Source: Bryobacterales bacterium (lineage in GTDB: Bacteria > Acidobacteriota > Terriglobia > Bryobacterales > Bryobacteraceae). Taken from it: 57,921 nucleotides of DNA. The translations under genes were made by a program, and so were the position numbers. Where the stretch lies: contig JADZCM010000016.1 of NCBI GenBank assembly GCA_020851555.1, positions 1 through 57,921 on the forward strand, in the 5' to 3' direction. The notes under the pieces are model-generated. The model saw only the letters and a list, made by a program, of their open reading frames with translations. It ran no database searches and had not been told where the DNA came from. Numbering within the stretch: the first letter of the stretch is position 1; every line of letters starts with the position of its first letter. This document shows positions 18,185 to 28,730 of this stretch, piece by piece.

Positions 18185-19441
18185 TCAGTTGGCGAGACTC
18201 AGCCCGGCCGTCTCTTCAATACGCGCCTGGGCCAGGCCGGCGTCCAGCCGCGCCTCGCGGTAGTCCACCTCGTACTCGTATTTCGCGACGAGGTTGGCGA
18301 AGACGCCGAGGAAGCCGATGGTCCCCGTTTGGTAGGAAGCCAGCGACGACTCCACGGCAAGCTCGGCCTGCGGTATCACCGTGTCCTCGTACATCTGCAT
18401 CAGCCGCGCGGCTGTCTGCGCGGCTTGAAAGTCCCGCTCGATCCTGGAGCGCGCCTCCCGCAGCAAGGCTTCGTACTCCAGGCGGGCCGCATTGCGCCCG
18501 GCGACGGTCTCCGCCACGTGGGCGTGCTCCTTGGTCAGCCGCCACGTGGGCATCTTGAAATCGATCCGGAACTGGAACATGCTCGGCATGCGCCCCATCG
18601 TGTAGTAGCCGGCCGACAAGGCGTAATCGGGATAGGAGTCTTTGCGGGCGAGACTGACTTCCAGTTCCGATTTCTCGGCCCGCACGGCGGCGCGGAGGAT
18701 CTCCGGCGAGTTCTCCCGGACCGCCGCCAGCAACTCCGCGAGGGTGAAGGCAAGCGGCGCCGGTTGGGCGTCTTCGGGCCGCGCGAGTGGCGAACCGGGA
18801 GGCCGCGCCGCCAGGCCGTTGATTTCCGCCTCCGCGGTGCGCCGGTCCTGCTCCATGCGCAGGATGCGGGTTTCGAGCAGCGACCGCTGCGTCTGCGCCT
18901 TGAGGATGTCCTGCTGTTCGGCCCGCCCCGCCGCGTAGCGCGCCTGCGTGATCTCGGTGATCCGTTCGAACAGGTCCTGGCTCTCCTTCAGGACATCGAT
19001 CACCTCGTGGACGTAGCGCAGGCGCAGGTATGCCTGCTTCAGGGCCGCGGCCACACGGAGCCGGACCGCCTGGTAGTTCTGGAATTCCGCGCCGGCGTCC
19101 TTGTCCGCGATCCCTACCATCAGGCCGCGCTTGCCGGGGAAGGGGAACTCCTGGGTGACCATGAATCCCGCGTTGCTGGTGGGTTCGGCGCCAAGCCCGG
19201 CCACGGGGCGGGGACTGCCGCTCGAGGTGTACCCGGCGGAGATCATGGGGTCGGGCAGGCTCCGCTCCTGAACCGGCCGCTGCCGTGCAGCCTCGTACCG
19301 CTGGCGGGCCGCCTGGACCTCAGGATTATTCTCGAGCGCCTCGGACAGCAGCTCGTTCAGGCTGAGGCGCATGGTTTGCCCGCGTGCGAACTGAACGCAG
19401 GCCGTTGACAAAAGCACGACAAGAAATAGCTGTGTTCTCAC
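18185..19441 (-). CDS. TolC/CusC-type outer-membrane efflux protein
   Basis: A 418-residue outer-membrane factor. The start is GTG at 19441, six bases after a strong AGGAGG (19448-19453). The signal sequence is LFLVVLLSTACVQFARGQ. The typical repeated coiled-coil pattern follows (LSLNELLSEALENNPEVQAA near the N-terminus; TLAELLAAVRENSPEILRAA in the second half), marking the two structural repeats of the family. It forms the exit duct of the metal pump and lies between the small Cys-rich gene and cusB in one operon. Confidence 0.88.
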   Translation of the reverse strand: MRTQLFLVVLLSTACVQFARGQTMRLSLNELLSEALENNPEVQAARQRYEAARQRPVQERSLPDPMISAGYTSSGSPRPVAGLGAEPTSNAGFMVTQEFPFPGKRGLMVGIADKDAGAEFQNYQAVRLRVAAALKQAYLRLRYVHEVIDVLKESQDLFERITEITQARYAAGRAEQQDILKAQTQRSLLETRILRMEQDRRTAEAEINGLAARPPGSPLARPEDAQPAPLAFTLAELLAAVRENSPEILRAAVRAEKSELEVSLARKDSYPDYALSAGYYTMGRMPSMFQFRIDFKMPTWRLTKEHAHVAETVAGRNAARLEYEALLREARSRIERDFQAAQTAARLMQMYEDTVIPQAELAVESSLASYQTGTIGFLGVFANLVAKYEYEVDYREARLDAGLAQARIEETAGLSLAN

Positions 19442-19480
19442 ACCATTCCTCCTTTCCCAAACCACCGAGGGAGGGAAGGA

Positions 19481-19849
19481 TCAGATCAGAAGAACCGTGG
19501 TGAGCAGGAACCGTTCGGGCGGCGGAGGTTGTGCGTTCTCAGTGAACGGAATGGGCGCGGCGGCCGGCAAGGGTGCTTCCGGAGACGGCGCCGCGGCCGC
19601 GGCGGTGGTGCAGAAGGCGGCGGGCACTCCGGCCGCTTCCGCCCTGGCCGAGAACTCCAGGTCCGTGCCGTGACCGGGGCACTCCTGCCGCGGATCCGGC
19701 TTGCTGCAATGGTCCGGCCTGGCCGGCTGGCAGCAATCGTGGGAGGGGGACTGGGAGAACCGCGCGTGGTGGCAGAACACACACTGGCTCCCGATCAAAC
19801 TCCAGAGCACGAGGAGCGAACAGACGATCCGATTGACGGTTCCCAGCAA
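19481..19849 (-). CDS. Small secreted Cys/His-rich protein leading the metal efflux operon
   Basis: A 122-residue protein, 39 bases upstream of the TolC-like gene. A hydrophobic leader (IVCSLLVLWSLIGSQ) is followed by a dense metal-ligand segment: CVFCHHARF, then SHDCCQPARPDHCSKP, then ECPGHGTD. The tail is Pro/Ala-rich with a hydrophobic end. It plausibly binds copper or another soft metal in the periplasm. The start is uncertain: a stop codon precedes the TTG at 19849 directly, so TTG or a downstream GTG must be used. No named family is recognised. The upstream region (19850-20089) carries imperfect inverted repeats (CGCAGCG at 19881, CGCTGCG at 19930) that could be an operator. Confidence 0.6.
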   Translation of the reverse strand: MLGTVNRIVCSLLVLWSLIGSQCVFCHHARFSQSPSHDCCQPARPDHCSKPDPRQECPGHGTDLEFSARAEAAGVPAAFCTTAAAAAPSPEAPLPAAAPIPFTENAQPPPPERFLLTTVLLI

Positions 19850-20089
19850 CTACCCACACCATAACACAAGAAAAGAGGACCGCAGCGTCGGAAAAGCGGT
19901 GTGGTGTCGGCGTGTTCAGGTAAGAAAACCGCTGCGTCGCGGCTGGCGGCGCCGGCAGGATAGCGAGTGACGATGAACGCCGCTTGGTCCCGCGGGACGG
20001 TCATTCCCGGGCGCGAACCGGTCTTCCGGCTGAATGAATCCGCCGGAAAGCGGCTTGCGGGCTTGGAACCCCCGCCCCGCTTGCCACCC

Positions 20090-20839
20090 CTATTTCCTGG
20101 CCTTGCCCTGCGCGGCGACGGCCTCCATGGCGGCTTTGACCTTCTCTGGATCCCCCACGTAGTAGCTGCGGACCGGCTTCAAGTCCGTGTCGAGTTCATA
20201 CACCAGCGGCATCCCGGTGGGGATGTTCAAGGCGATGATGTCCTCATCGGACACGTTATCGAGGTACTTGACCAGAGCGCGCAGGCTGTTGCCGTGGGCG
20301 GCGATCAGGACTCTCTTGCCCGCGCGGATTTCCAGCGCGACCTTCTCATGCCAGGCCGGCAGGAAGCGGGCGACCGTATCCTTGAGGCACTCGGTCAACG
20401 GCAGTTCGCTTATGCCCAGGCCCTGATAGCGCGGATCGTTGCCCGGATACCGCGGATCCGTCTTCTCCAGCGGAGGGGGCGGCACATCGTAGCTGCGCCG
20501 CCAGATTTTCACTTGTCCCTCGCCGTACTTAGCGGCCGTCTCGGCTTTGTTCAGTCCCTGGAGCGCGCCATAGTGACGCTCGTTCAGCCGCCAGTCGCGG
20601 ACCACGGGGATCCACATAAGGTCCATTTCGTCCAGCACCATCCACAAAGTCCGGATGGCGCGCTTCAGCACCGAAGTGTACGCAAGGTCAAAGGCGTAAC
20701 CCGCGGCTTTCAGCGCTTGACCCGCCTCCCGGGCTTCCCGGTGGCCCCTGTGCGAGAGATCGACGTCGGTCCATCCCGTGAATCGGTTCTCCTCGTTCCA
20801 CTTGCTTTCACCGTGCCTGAGCAGAACAACCTTGTACAT
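20090..20839 (-). CDS. gpmA: 2,3-bisphosphoglycerate-dependent phosphoglycerate mutase
   Basis: A 249-residue protein, exactly the usual length of the cofactor-dependent enzyme that interconverts 3- and 2-phosphoglycerate. It shows [20 protein letters not shown] with the phospho-accepting His, [18 protein letters not shown], and the second catalytic His in [15 protein letters not shown]. The ATG at 20837-20839 starts the conserved [12 protein letters not shown]; the frame extends further upstream but would run into eno. It lies 10 bases after the eno stop, so two successive glycolytic enzymes are co-transcribed. A 7-bp inverted repeat (20024-20030 with 20042-20048) lies past its stop, without a U-run. 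Confidence 0.94.
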   Translation of the reverse strand: MYKVVLLRHGESKWNEENRFTGWTDVDLSHRGHREAREAGQALKAAGYAFDLAYTSVLKRAIRTLWMVLDEMDLMWIPVVRDWRLNERHYGALQGLNKAETAAKYGEGQVKIWRRSYDVPPPPLEKTDPRYPGNDPRYQGLGISELPLTECLKDTVARFLPAWHEKVALEIRAGKRVLIAAHGNSLRALVKYLDNVSDEDIIALNIPTGMPLVYELDTDLKPVRSYYVGDPEKVKAAMEAVAAQGKARK

Positions 20840-20849
20840 GCCGGCCCCC

Positions 20850-23406
<2,557 letters not shown>

Positions 23407-23466
23407 CAGCTTTCGCAGTACGGCCTTCGATAGTCTTTATACCAGACCGGGAGGGGGTGAGACGAC

Positions 23467-23664
23467 TTGGCAGAAGTGACGATCCAGGACGGCGAGAGTC
23501 TGGAGAGCGCCCTGAGACGCTTCAAGCGGAAGGTCCAGCAAGAAGACATCATCAAGGAAATCAAGCGCCACTCCTACTATCTGAAGCCCGGCGAGAAGAA
23601 GCGAGTAAAAGCGGCTCTGGCGCGCAAGCGCAACCGCAAGAAGCGGTACAGAGAGACCGAGTAG
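23467..23664 (+). CDS. rpsU: 30S ribosomal protein S21
   Basis: A 65-residue basic protein beginning AEVTIQDGESLESALRRFKR with a Lys/Arg-rich tail (KRVKAALARKRNRKKRYR), the standard S21 pattern. The start is TTG at 23467, preceded by a very strong GGGAGGGGGTGAG ribosome site. S21 binds the 16S 3' end and helps initiation. It is a single-gene unit in front of the O-antigen ligase-like gene. Confidence 0.93.
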   Translation: MAEVTIQDGESLESALRRFKRKVQQEDIIKEIKRHSYYLKPGEKKRVKAALARKRNRKKRYRETE

Positions 23665-23835
23665 ACTCAGTTCCCGTACGTCCCGGCGGTTCGTGAGCAC
23701 GTCCGCGCGCTGCCGGGGCGGAACGCCCTCCGCGCCGCGCAGGCCGCGCCGCCCCGCAGCCGCTGCCTGCCGCCCGACACCAGCGTGCTACACTGTCGTG
23801 GGCAGCCGGGCACGCCGGCGGTCCCTTGCGCGCGC

Positions 23836-25335
23836 ATGCAGCGATCCAATAACGCCTGGTTCCCGCCAGGAGGCCGGTCAGTCTGGCCGGGCAGGAGGCC
23901 GCCTCCGGCGGCGGCGCCCGCGCCAGGAGAGCAGGATGCGCTGAGCGTGGCCGCGGCCTATCAGCGCCACTTCACACAGAGCCTGAATCCAGCGTTGCAA
24001 CTCGGCTTCTGGCTGCTGATGGCGTACCTGTTTCTGGCCGTGAGCCGGACGCCGGAGTTCCTGGCCCCGAGGATGCGCCTGCCGCTCATCTTCGCCTGCG
24101 CCGGCCTGGTCATGGCCATCGCCGGCGGCGGCCTTTTCAGGCTGGCCGGTTCGACGATGGGGCGCCTGTTCGCGGCCTTCACCATCTGGCTGGGATTGAG
24201 CATACCTCTGAGCGTCTGGAAAGGAGGCAGCTTCCAGGTTTACACGGAGGAGTGGCTCCGGTCGGTTCTGGTGTTCGTGATGCTGGCGGCTCTCATTCGG
24301 AACTCGAAGCACGCTCTCACCGCGATGTGGGTGGTGGCCTGGGGCTCATTGGTGCTGGTCGTGTTTGCCTACGTCTACGGGAGACTGGGGCCCGAAGGCC
24401 GGCTGATCCTGCCCATCGGCCAGTATTCGAATCCAAACGACCTGGCGTCGGGCCTCCTGATGACGATCTTCTTCTGGTGGTTCATCGTGGCCAGCCCAGG
24501 CCGTTCAGTCATAGTCAGGGCGCTTGGCGTGATGGTGCTTGCTCTCAGCCTCCTGGCGCTGGTGAAGACCGGGAGCCGGGGCGCGATGATCGTGGTGCTG
24601 GTGGCGACGCCCATCCTGCTGTACGAACGGTCCTTCGCCGGGCTGCTCAGGCTCGCAGGGTTGGGCGTGCTGCTGGCCGTCGTGGCGCTGGCGCTGGTTC
24701 CGCGGGAGCTCCGCGAGCGTTACCTGACATTCTTCTCGGCGCCGGACCCGGAGGAAGAACGCCTGGTGCGAAGCGCGCGAGAACAGGCCATATACGAGTC
24801 GGCCATCGGTTCCTCGGAGAGCCGCATGCAGTTGCTTCGCGACAGCCTGCGGTTCACGTTGAAAAACCCGATCCTGGGAGTGGGGATCGGCATGTTCGCG
24901 GTAGCGGAGAGTGAAGACGCCGCCGAGCGAGGCCGGCGGGGAATGTGGAGAGGAACCCACAACACCTACACGCAGTACTCTTCCGAGGCCGGGATTCCCG
25001 CGCTGATCCTGTTTCTGGCGATCCTGTTCACGGCCTTCCGGCTGCTGCGGCGCGTGCAGGCCGAGGCGCCGAAGAGCCGGCATCCTTTCCGGCATCAAAG
25101 CGCCGCCGCCGCCAAGATGCTGCGCGCCTTCCTGCTGGCGACCTCGGCCGGACTTCTGTTCATGCACGTGGGTTACAACCCGTTGCTGCCTACTTTCATG
25201 GGCATCGTCTTCGGGCTCTCGGTGAGCTTCCTGGAGGAGATCCGCGCCGTGGAGCGAACCGCGCCCGCCACTGCGCCGCCGCCCGCCCGCCCGCCATGGG
25301 CCCCTCCGGGTGTACCCAAGCGCCGGCCGGCGTAA
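23836..25335 (+). CDS. O-antigen ligase/polymerase family membrane protein
   Basis: A 499-residue polytopic membrane protein with about 11-12 hydrophobic segments (for example LQLGFWLLMAYLFLAVS, LVLVVFAYVYG, LLAVVALALVP, ALILFLAILFTAF). The central GQYSNPNDLASGLLM and the loop containing GVGIGMFAVAE and THNTYTQYSSEAGIPALI are typical of the Wzy_C/WaaL O-antigen ligase family, where the late His acts in glycan transfer. The N-terminal first 30 residues are Pro-rich. ATG 23836 was chosen; a longer frame from 23785 is possible. It probably polymerises or ligates a surface glycan made by the neighbouring genes. Confidence 0.85.
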   Translation: MQRSNNAWFPPGGRSVWPGRRPPPAAAPAPGEQDALSVAAAYQRHFTQSLNPALQLGFWLLMAYLFLAVSRTPEFLAPRMRLPLIFACAGLVMAIAGGGLFRLAGSTMGRLFAAFTIWLGLSIPLSVWKGGSFQVYTEEWLRSVLVFVMLAALIRNSKHALTAMWVVAWGSLVLVVFAYVYGRLGPEGRLILPIGQYSNPNDLASGLLMTIFFWWFIVASPGRSVIVRALGVMVLALSLLALVKTGSRGAMIVVLVATPILLYERSFAGLLRLAGLGVLLAVVALALVPRELRERYLTFFSAPDPEEERLVRSAREQAIYESAIGSSESRMQLLRDSLRFTLKNPILGVGIGMFAVAESEDAAERGRRGMWRGTHNTYTQYSSEAGIPALILFLAILFTAFRLLRRVQAEAPKSRHPFRHQSAAAAKMLRAFLLATSAGLLFMHVGYNPLLPTFMGIVFGLSVSFLEEIRAVERTAPATAPPPARPPWAPPGVPKRRPA

Positions 25336-25365
25336 CCGGAAGTCCGCCCATCCTGCTTCAGCGCG

Positions 25366-26511
25366 CTAGGACCCGCGGGGTTTGCCCGCGAGGAGTTCGC
25401 GGTAGATCCCTTCCATGTTCCGGGTGGCTGAAGCGAGTGAGAAGCCCTGGTGAATGAAGCGGCGGCCCGTCTCGGCCAGGTTCCGCCGCAGGCTCTCCTG
25501 TCCAAGCAGGCGTTGCAGCTTGGCGGCCAGGTCCGCCGGGTCGCCCGTTTTGAAGAGCAGGCCCGTGCGCCCGTCTTCCACCAGCTCGGGGTTCCCGCCG
25601 GCTTCCGAAGCAACCACGGCGCAGCCGCACGCCATGGCTTCCATCAGGGAGTTGGAGAAGGCCTCCGAAAGCGACGGCAGAACGAAGACGTCCAGGACGT
25701 TGAGCCAGGCGGCGACATCCGCAGTGGCGGGCTTGAAAAGGCAGGCATCCCCCAGGTTCAGATGCGTTCTCAAAGCTTCCAGCTTCGGAAGCATCTCGCC
25801 GCTGCCGACAATCAGGAGCCGCGCTCCCGGCGTTGCCTTCCGGACGCGGGCAAAAGCCTCCAGGAGAGTCGGCAGCCCCTTCTCCGGCCGCAGGGCGCAG
25901 ACCACGCCGATGACCGCCGCCGCACCTTGCAATTCGACCGGACGCGCCCGAGGCGCGGGCCGGAACTGATCCGTGTCGATGCCGTTGTGGCAGAGACGGA
26001 TCTTGGCCTCGGGCACGCCGTAGTCCTCCACCAGGTGACGGCGCAAAGCGCGGCAGTTGACCACAACGGCGTCGGAGAGAAGGTCGGTTAGCCGGAGCAG
26101 GTGGCGGTAGGGCCCGGGAGAGAGATCCCGGAACGCACGCTGGCTGGAGACCACAACCGGTGTCCCAGAGGCTCTGGCGACGGGCACGGCGAAGACGTTG
26201 GCCGGCGTATCAAAGCTGTGAACCAGGCGAATCCGGTTCTGGCGCAGGTACCGCCGCATCCGGCGGGCGGCGCCCACGGCCCGCAGGCTGCCGAAAGAAG
26301 GGAAGGGAAAACACTCGACGGGTACTCCCAGCGCCCGCAGTTCCTCGACCCGAAACCCGCCCGGACGGAACACGCCGACGCGCGGATCAAAGCAGCCGCG
26401 GTCGAGTGAGCGGGCGATAGCCGCCAGTTGGCGCTCGCTGCCTCCCTGGGTCAGTTCCTGGGCCAGCAGGAGGACGGGAGCGGGATTATCACAAGAGGCT
26501 GCGTCCGTCAT
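25366..26511 (-). CDS. GT4-family glycosyltransferase
   Basis: A 381-residue GT-B glycosyltransferase from ATG 26509-26511. The N-terminal LLLAQELTQGGSERQLAAIA is the glycosyltransferase acceptor-domain motif. The donor domain carries GVVCALRPEKGLPTLLEAF and the E-x7-E motif in LSEAFSNSLMEAMACGCAVV. It converges with the O-antigen ligase gene (about 30 bases between stops). Substrate sugars are not readable; the setting suggests exopolysaccharide assembly at the inner face of the membrane. Confidence 0.87.
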   Translation of the reverse strand: MTDAASCDNPAPVLLLAQELTQGGSERQLAAIARSLDRGCFDPRVGVFRPGGFRVEELRALGVPVECFPFPSFGSLRAVGAARRMRRYLRQNRIRLVHSFDTPANVFAVPVARASGTPVVVSSQRAFRDLSPGPYRHLLRLTDLLSDAVVVNCRALRRHLVEDYGVPEAKIRLCHNGIDTDQFRPAPRARPVELQGAAAVIGVVCALRPEKGLPTLLEAFARVRKATPGARLLIVGSGEMLPKLEALRTHLNLGDACLFKPATADVAAWLNVLDVFVLPSLSEAFSNSLMEAMACGCAVVASEAGGNPELVEDGRTGLLFKTGDPADLAAKLQRLLGQESLRRNLAETGRRFIHQGFSLASATRNMEGIYRELLAGKPRGS

Positions 26512-26742
26512 CGAGGTGAAGCCGCCGGCAGGATGTTGAAGAAGACCCCCGAACGTGTGGGACGGCAAGTTCCGTCCGCGGGCCGGCAGGCTCGAAAACC
26601 CGTCCCTCGTCGCAAGGCCGGCAGCGCATGGGCTTCTCAGACAGCACACCAGTATGCCACGAAGACGCTCCCGGACAGAGGCATGGCGATAACGGCACTC
26701 GGCGGCAAGGGGAAGGCGGACAGGATGCGGAGATCTACTGGT

Positions 26743-28656
26743 CTAAGCCAGCGAGTCCGGCCAGTTGACGCGCAAGTCCCGCCCGCCCGCCCGCCAACGC
26801 AGTGCGCCGCCGGGTTCCAAGCTCAGAGAGGCGGGCTGCGGCTCTGCGGAGAGGTCCAGGGCCGCCGCCAGCATCAAGGGCGGCAAGCCTCTCCGGCGCA
26901 GGCACACGACAGGCGCGGGTTCCCTCCAGCCGAAGCAGGTGGAGCGCCAGCCGTGCTCTCCTGCTTCGCTGCCGGCGGGAAGCTCCGCGTCCGCCAGGCA
27001 CAGCCGTGCTCGGACCTCCGCCGATCCCAGATGCCAGAACTGCTCGATCTCACGCTCATCCGGCGGGCCGGCGACCTCATCCCAGATCAGCAGGAGTTCC
27101 TCCTGTTCCAGCAGAAGGAATCGCCTGCGGTGCGTCAAGCCCCGGTAGCGGCAGGAGGCGTCCAACCGGACGGAATCGGGAGTCTGCCGCCACGAACGGA
27201 CCGTGACCTCCGGAAGGTTGATCCAACGGAAAGGGCCCGCCGGCGTGGCCTGATCCAGGCCGCCGATGCGGATGGTGTTATGCGCCGCGGTCCCGCGAAA
27301 CCAGTCCCGCAGGCGCGCGTCGCCGACGTAGGTGAAGGTCCCCGGGTCGATGAGAATCTCCTGGTCTCCGCGCCATGCGGAGAGCCCCAGCACGCCGGCG
27401 TGGCGGTGGCCGGCATTGCCGGCGCCGAACGGTCCACAGTCGATCACAATATGCGTCTCGCCCGCTTTCATTACGGCCAGGCCGGCATCCGGCAGCAAAG
27501 TCGACGTCCGGGGAGCGGCCGCAGGCGTCTCCGCGCGCAAGGCGGGTTCGCCGAGCCACCAGGCTGCCTGTTCCGCCAGGTCCTCGGCGGCGTGCCGGAA
27601 GCCGGCCTCGGGGAATAGCCGGGCGCAGGTGGCCAGGGTCGCACGGCCGAAGTGGAGCCGTTCTCCGTAGGGGTGGAATAGCCGCCCGCCGTCGTCGTCG
27701 CCGGTCTGCGGCAGAAGCCGGGCGGGCCCCATCAGGACGTCCAGGCACTCAGCCATCCGCCGGAGTCTCGCCAGCCAGGGCCCCGGCGCCGGCTCCAGCA
27801 GGTGGTGCAGAACGAACATGTCGAGCGCATAGACGTGGTAGTAGACCGACCGCTCGAAGTGGAACCCGTCGGGCAGCACCTGCGAATCCATCTGGGCGAG
27901 AACGATCTCACGCCCGAGCCGGCGCCGGCGATGCGACCCCGGCCAGGCGGGGAACAACGTGCCGAGAGCATGTAGCGCCGCGGCTTCGCCGAGGAGGTGC
28001 GTGTTGGGCGAGAAGTGAATCGAGAGGTTGTGTTCCAGGTAGACGGCGTGCCGGTAGAGTTCCTCGAGAAACCTGCGGCGCAAGCCGCGCTCCATGGCGT
28101 GTCCCGTCCAATGGTAGACCCAGACCCAGGACAGGGACCGGAAGGCCACCTCCAGGGAGCTGGCCCAATTCATGCCTTTGAGAAAAGGGTTCTGATCCAG
28201 CCAGTTCTCCAACTGGCCGAAGATCTCGTCCCGATAGCGGCCGTCGGAGGTGAAGAGCCAGGCTTGCGCCAGCAGCACCAGGTGCTGGTGGCGATTCAGT
28301 TCCCAGACGAACTTGTGGTCGCCCGCGCGCGCAAAATCGAGATAGGGAATACGGCGGGCATAAACCGGCCCGGTCGAGACCTGGTGAACGTAGTCGCGCC
28401 GCCAGTCTATCTCCGCGCCGGTATCGATGACGCGGCCAAGGAGCGGGAACCGGTGCGCGAGCACCTCGCCGGCAAGCCGGATGACCTCGCCGGCGAAGCG
28501 CGAGGAGCGGAGACGCCGGACCACGGGAGCGGGGTCCGGAAGAACGCGCAGGGGGGCGGGTTCGGTTTCCGCGGACAGGCGCGGCGGGGAGGCCAGCAAC
28601 CATAGATCGGCGGCTTCCTGCTTGAGGCGAAAGGCGAGTCCGCGGGCCGAGCGCAA
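26743..28656 (-). CDS. Heparinase II/III family protein
   Basis: A 637-residue protein with an N-terminal alpha-helical toroid part (YRDEIFGQLENWLDQNPF, NWASSLEVAFRSLSWVWVYH, SIHFSPNTHLLGEAAALHAL) and a C-terminal beta-sheet domain (VIDCGPFGAGNAGHRHAGVL, DPGTFTYVGD, GTAAHNTI). This is the heparinase II/III layout found in many exopolysaccharide clusters, where the enzyme is thought to cut uronate-containing chains. No signal peptide is evident from the TTG start at 28656, which is odd for a lyase; a start shift is possible. It is divergent from the asparagine-synthase-like gene, with 74 bases between. Confidence 0.87.
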   Translation of the reverse strand: MRSARGLAFRLKQEAADLWLLASPPRLSAETEPAPLRVLPDPAPVVRRLRSSRFAGEVIRLAGEVLAHRFPLLGRVIDTGAEIDWRRDYVHQVSTGPVYARRIPYLDFARAGDHKFVWELNRHQHLVLLAQAWLFTSDGRYRDEIFGQLENWLDQNPFLKGMNWASSLEVAFRSLSWVWVYHWTGHAMERGLRRRFLEELYRHAVYLEHNLSIHFSPNTHLLGEAAALHALGTLFPAWPGSHRRRRLGREIVLAQMDSQVLPDGFHFERSVYYHVYALDMFVLHHLLEPAPGPWLARLRRMAECLDVLMGPARLLPQTGDDDGGRLFHPYGERLHFGRATLATCARLFPEAGFRHAAEDLAEQAAWWLGEPALRAETPAAAPRTSTLLPDAGLAVMKAGETHIVIDCGPFGAGNAGHRHAGVLGLSAWRGDQEILIDPGTFTYVGDARLRDWFRGTAAHNTIRIGGLDQATPAGPFRWINLPEVTVRSWRQTPDSVRLDASCRYRGLTHRRRFLLLEQEELLLIWDEVAGPPDEREIEQFWHLGSAEVRARLCLADAELPAGSEAGEHGWRSTCFGWREPAPVVCLRRRGLPPLMLAAALDLSAEPQPASLSLEPGGALRWRAGGRDLRVNWPDSLA

Positions 28657-28730
28657 TCGCCTACTCCGTTCCGCGGATATGCTTCAGAGGCTGCACAGAT
28701 ACAAGTGAATGCTAGGATAAATGATACTCC

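Noticed and set aside
20024..20048. Inverted repeat TTCCGGC/GCCGGAA past gpmA
   Set aside because: The 11-base loop and missing U-run make it too weak to call as a terminator; it is only mentioned under gpmA.
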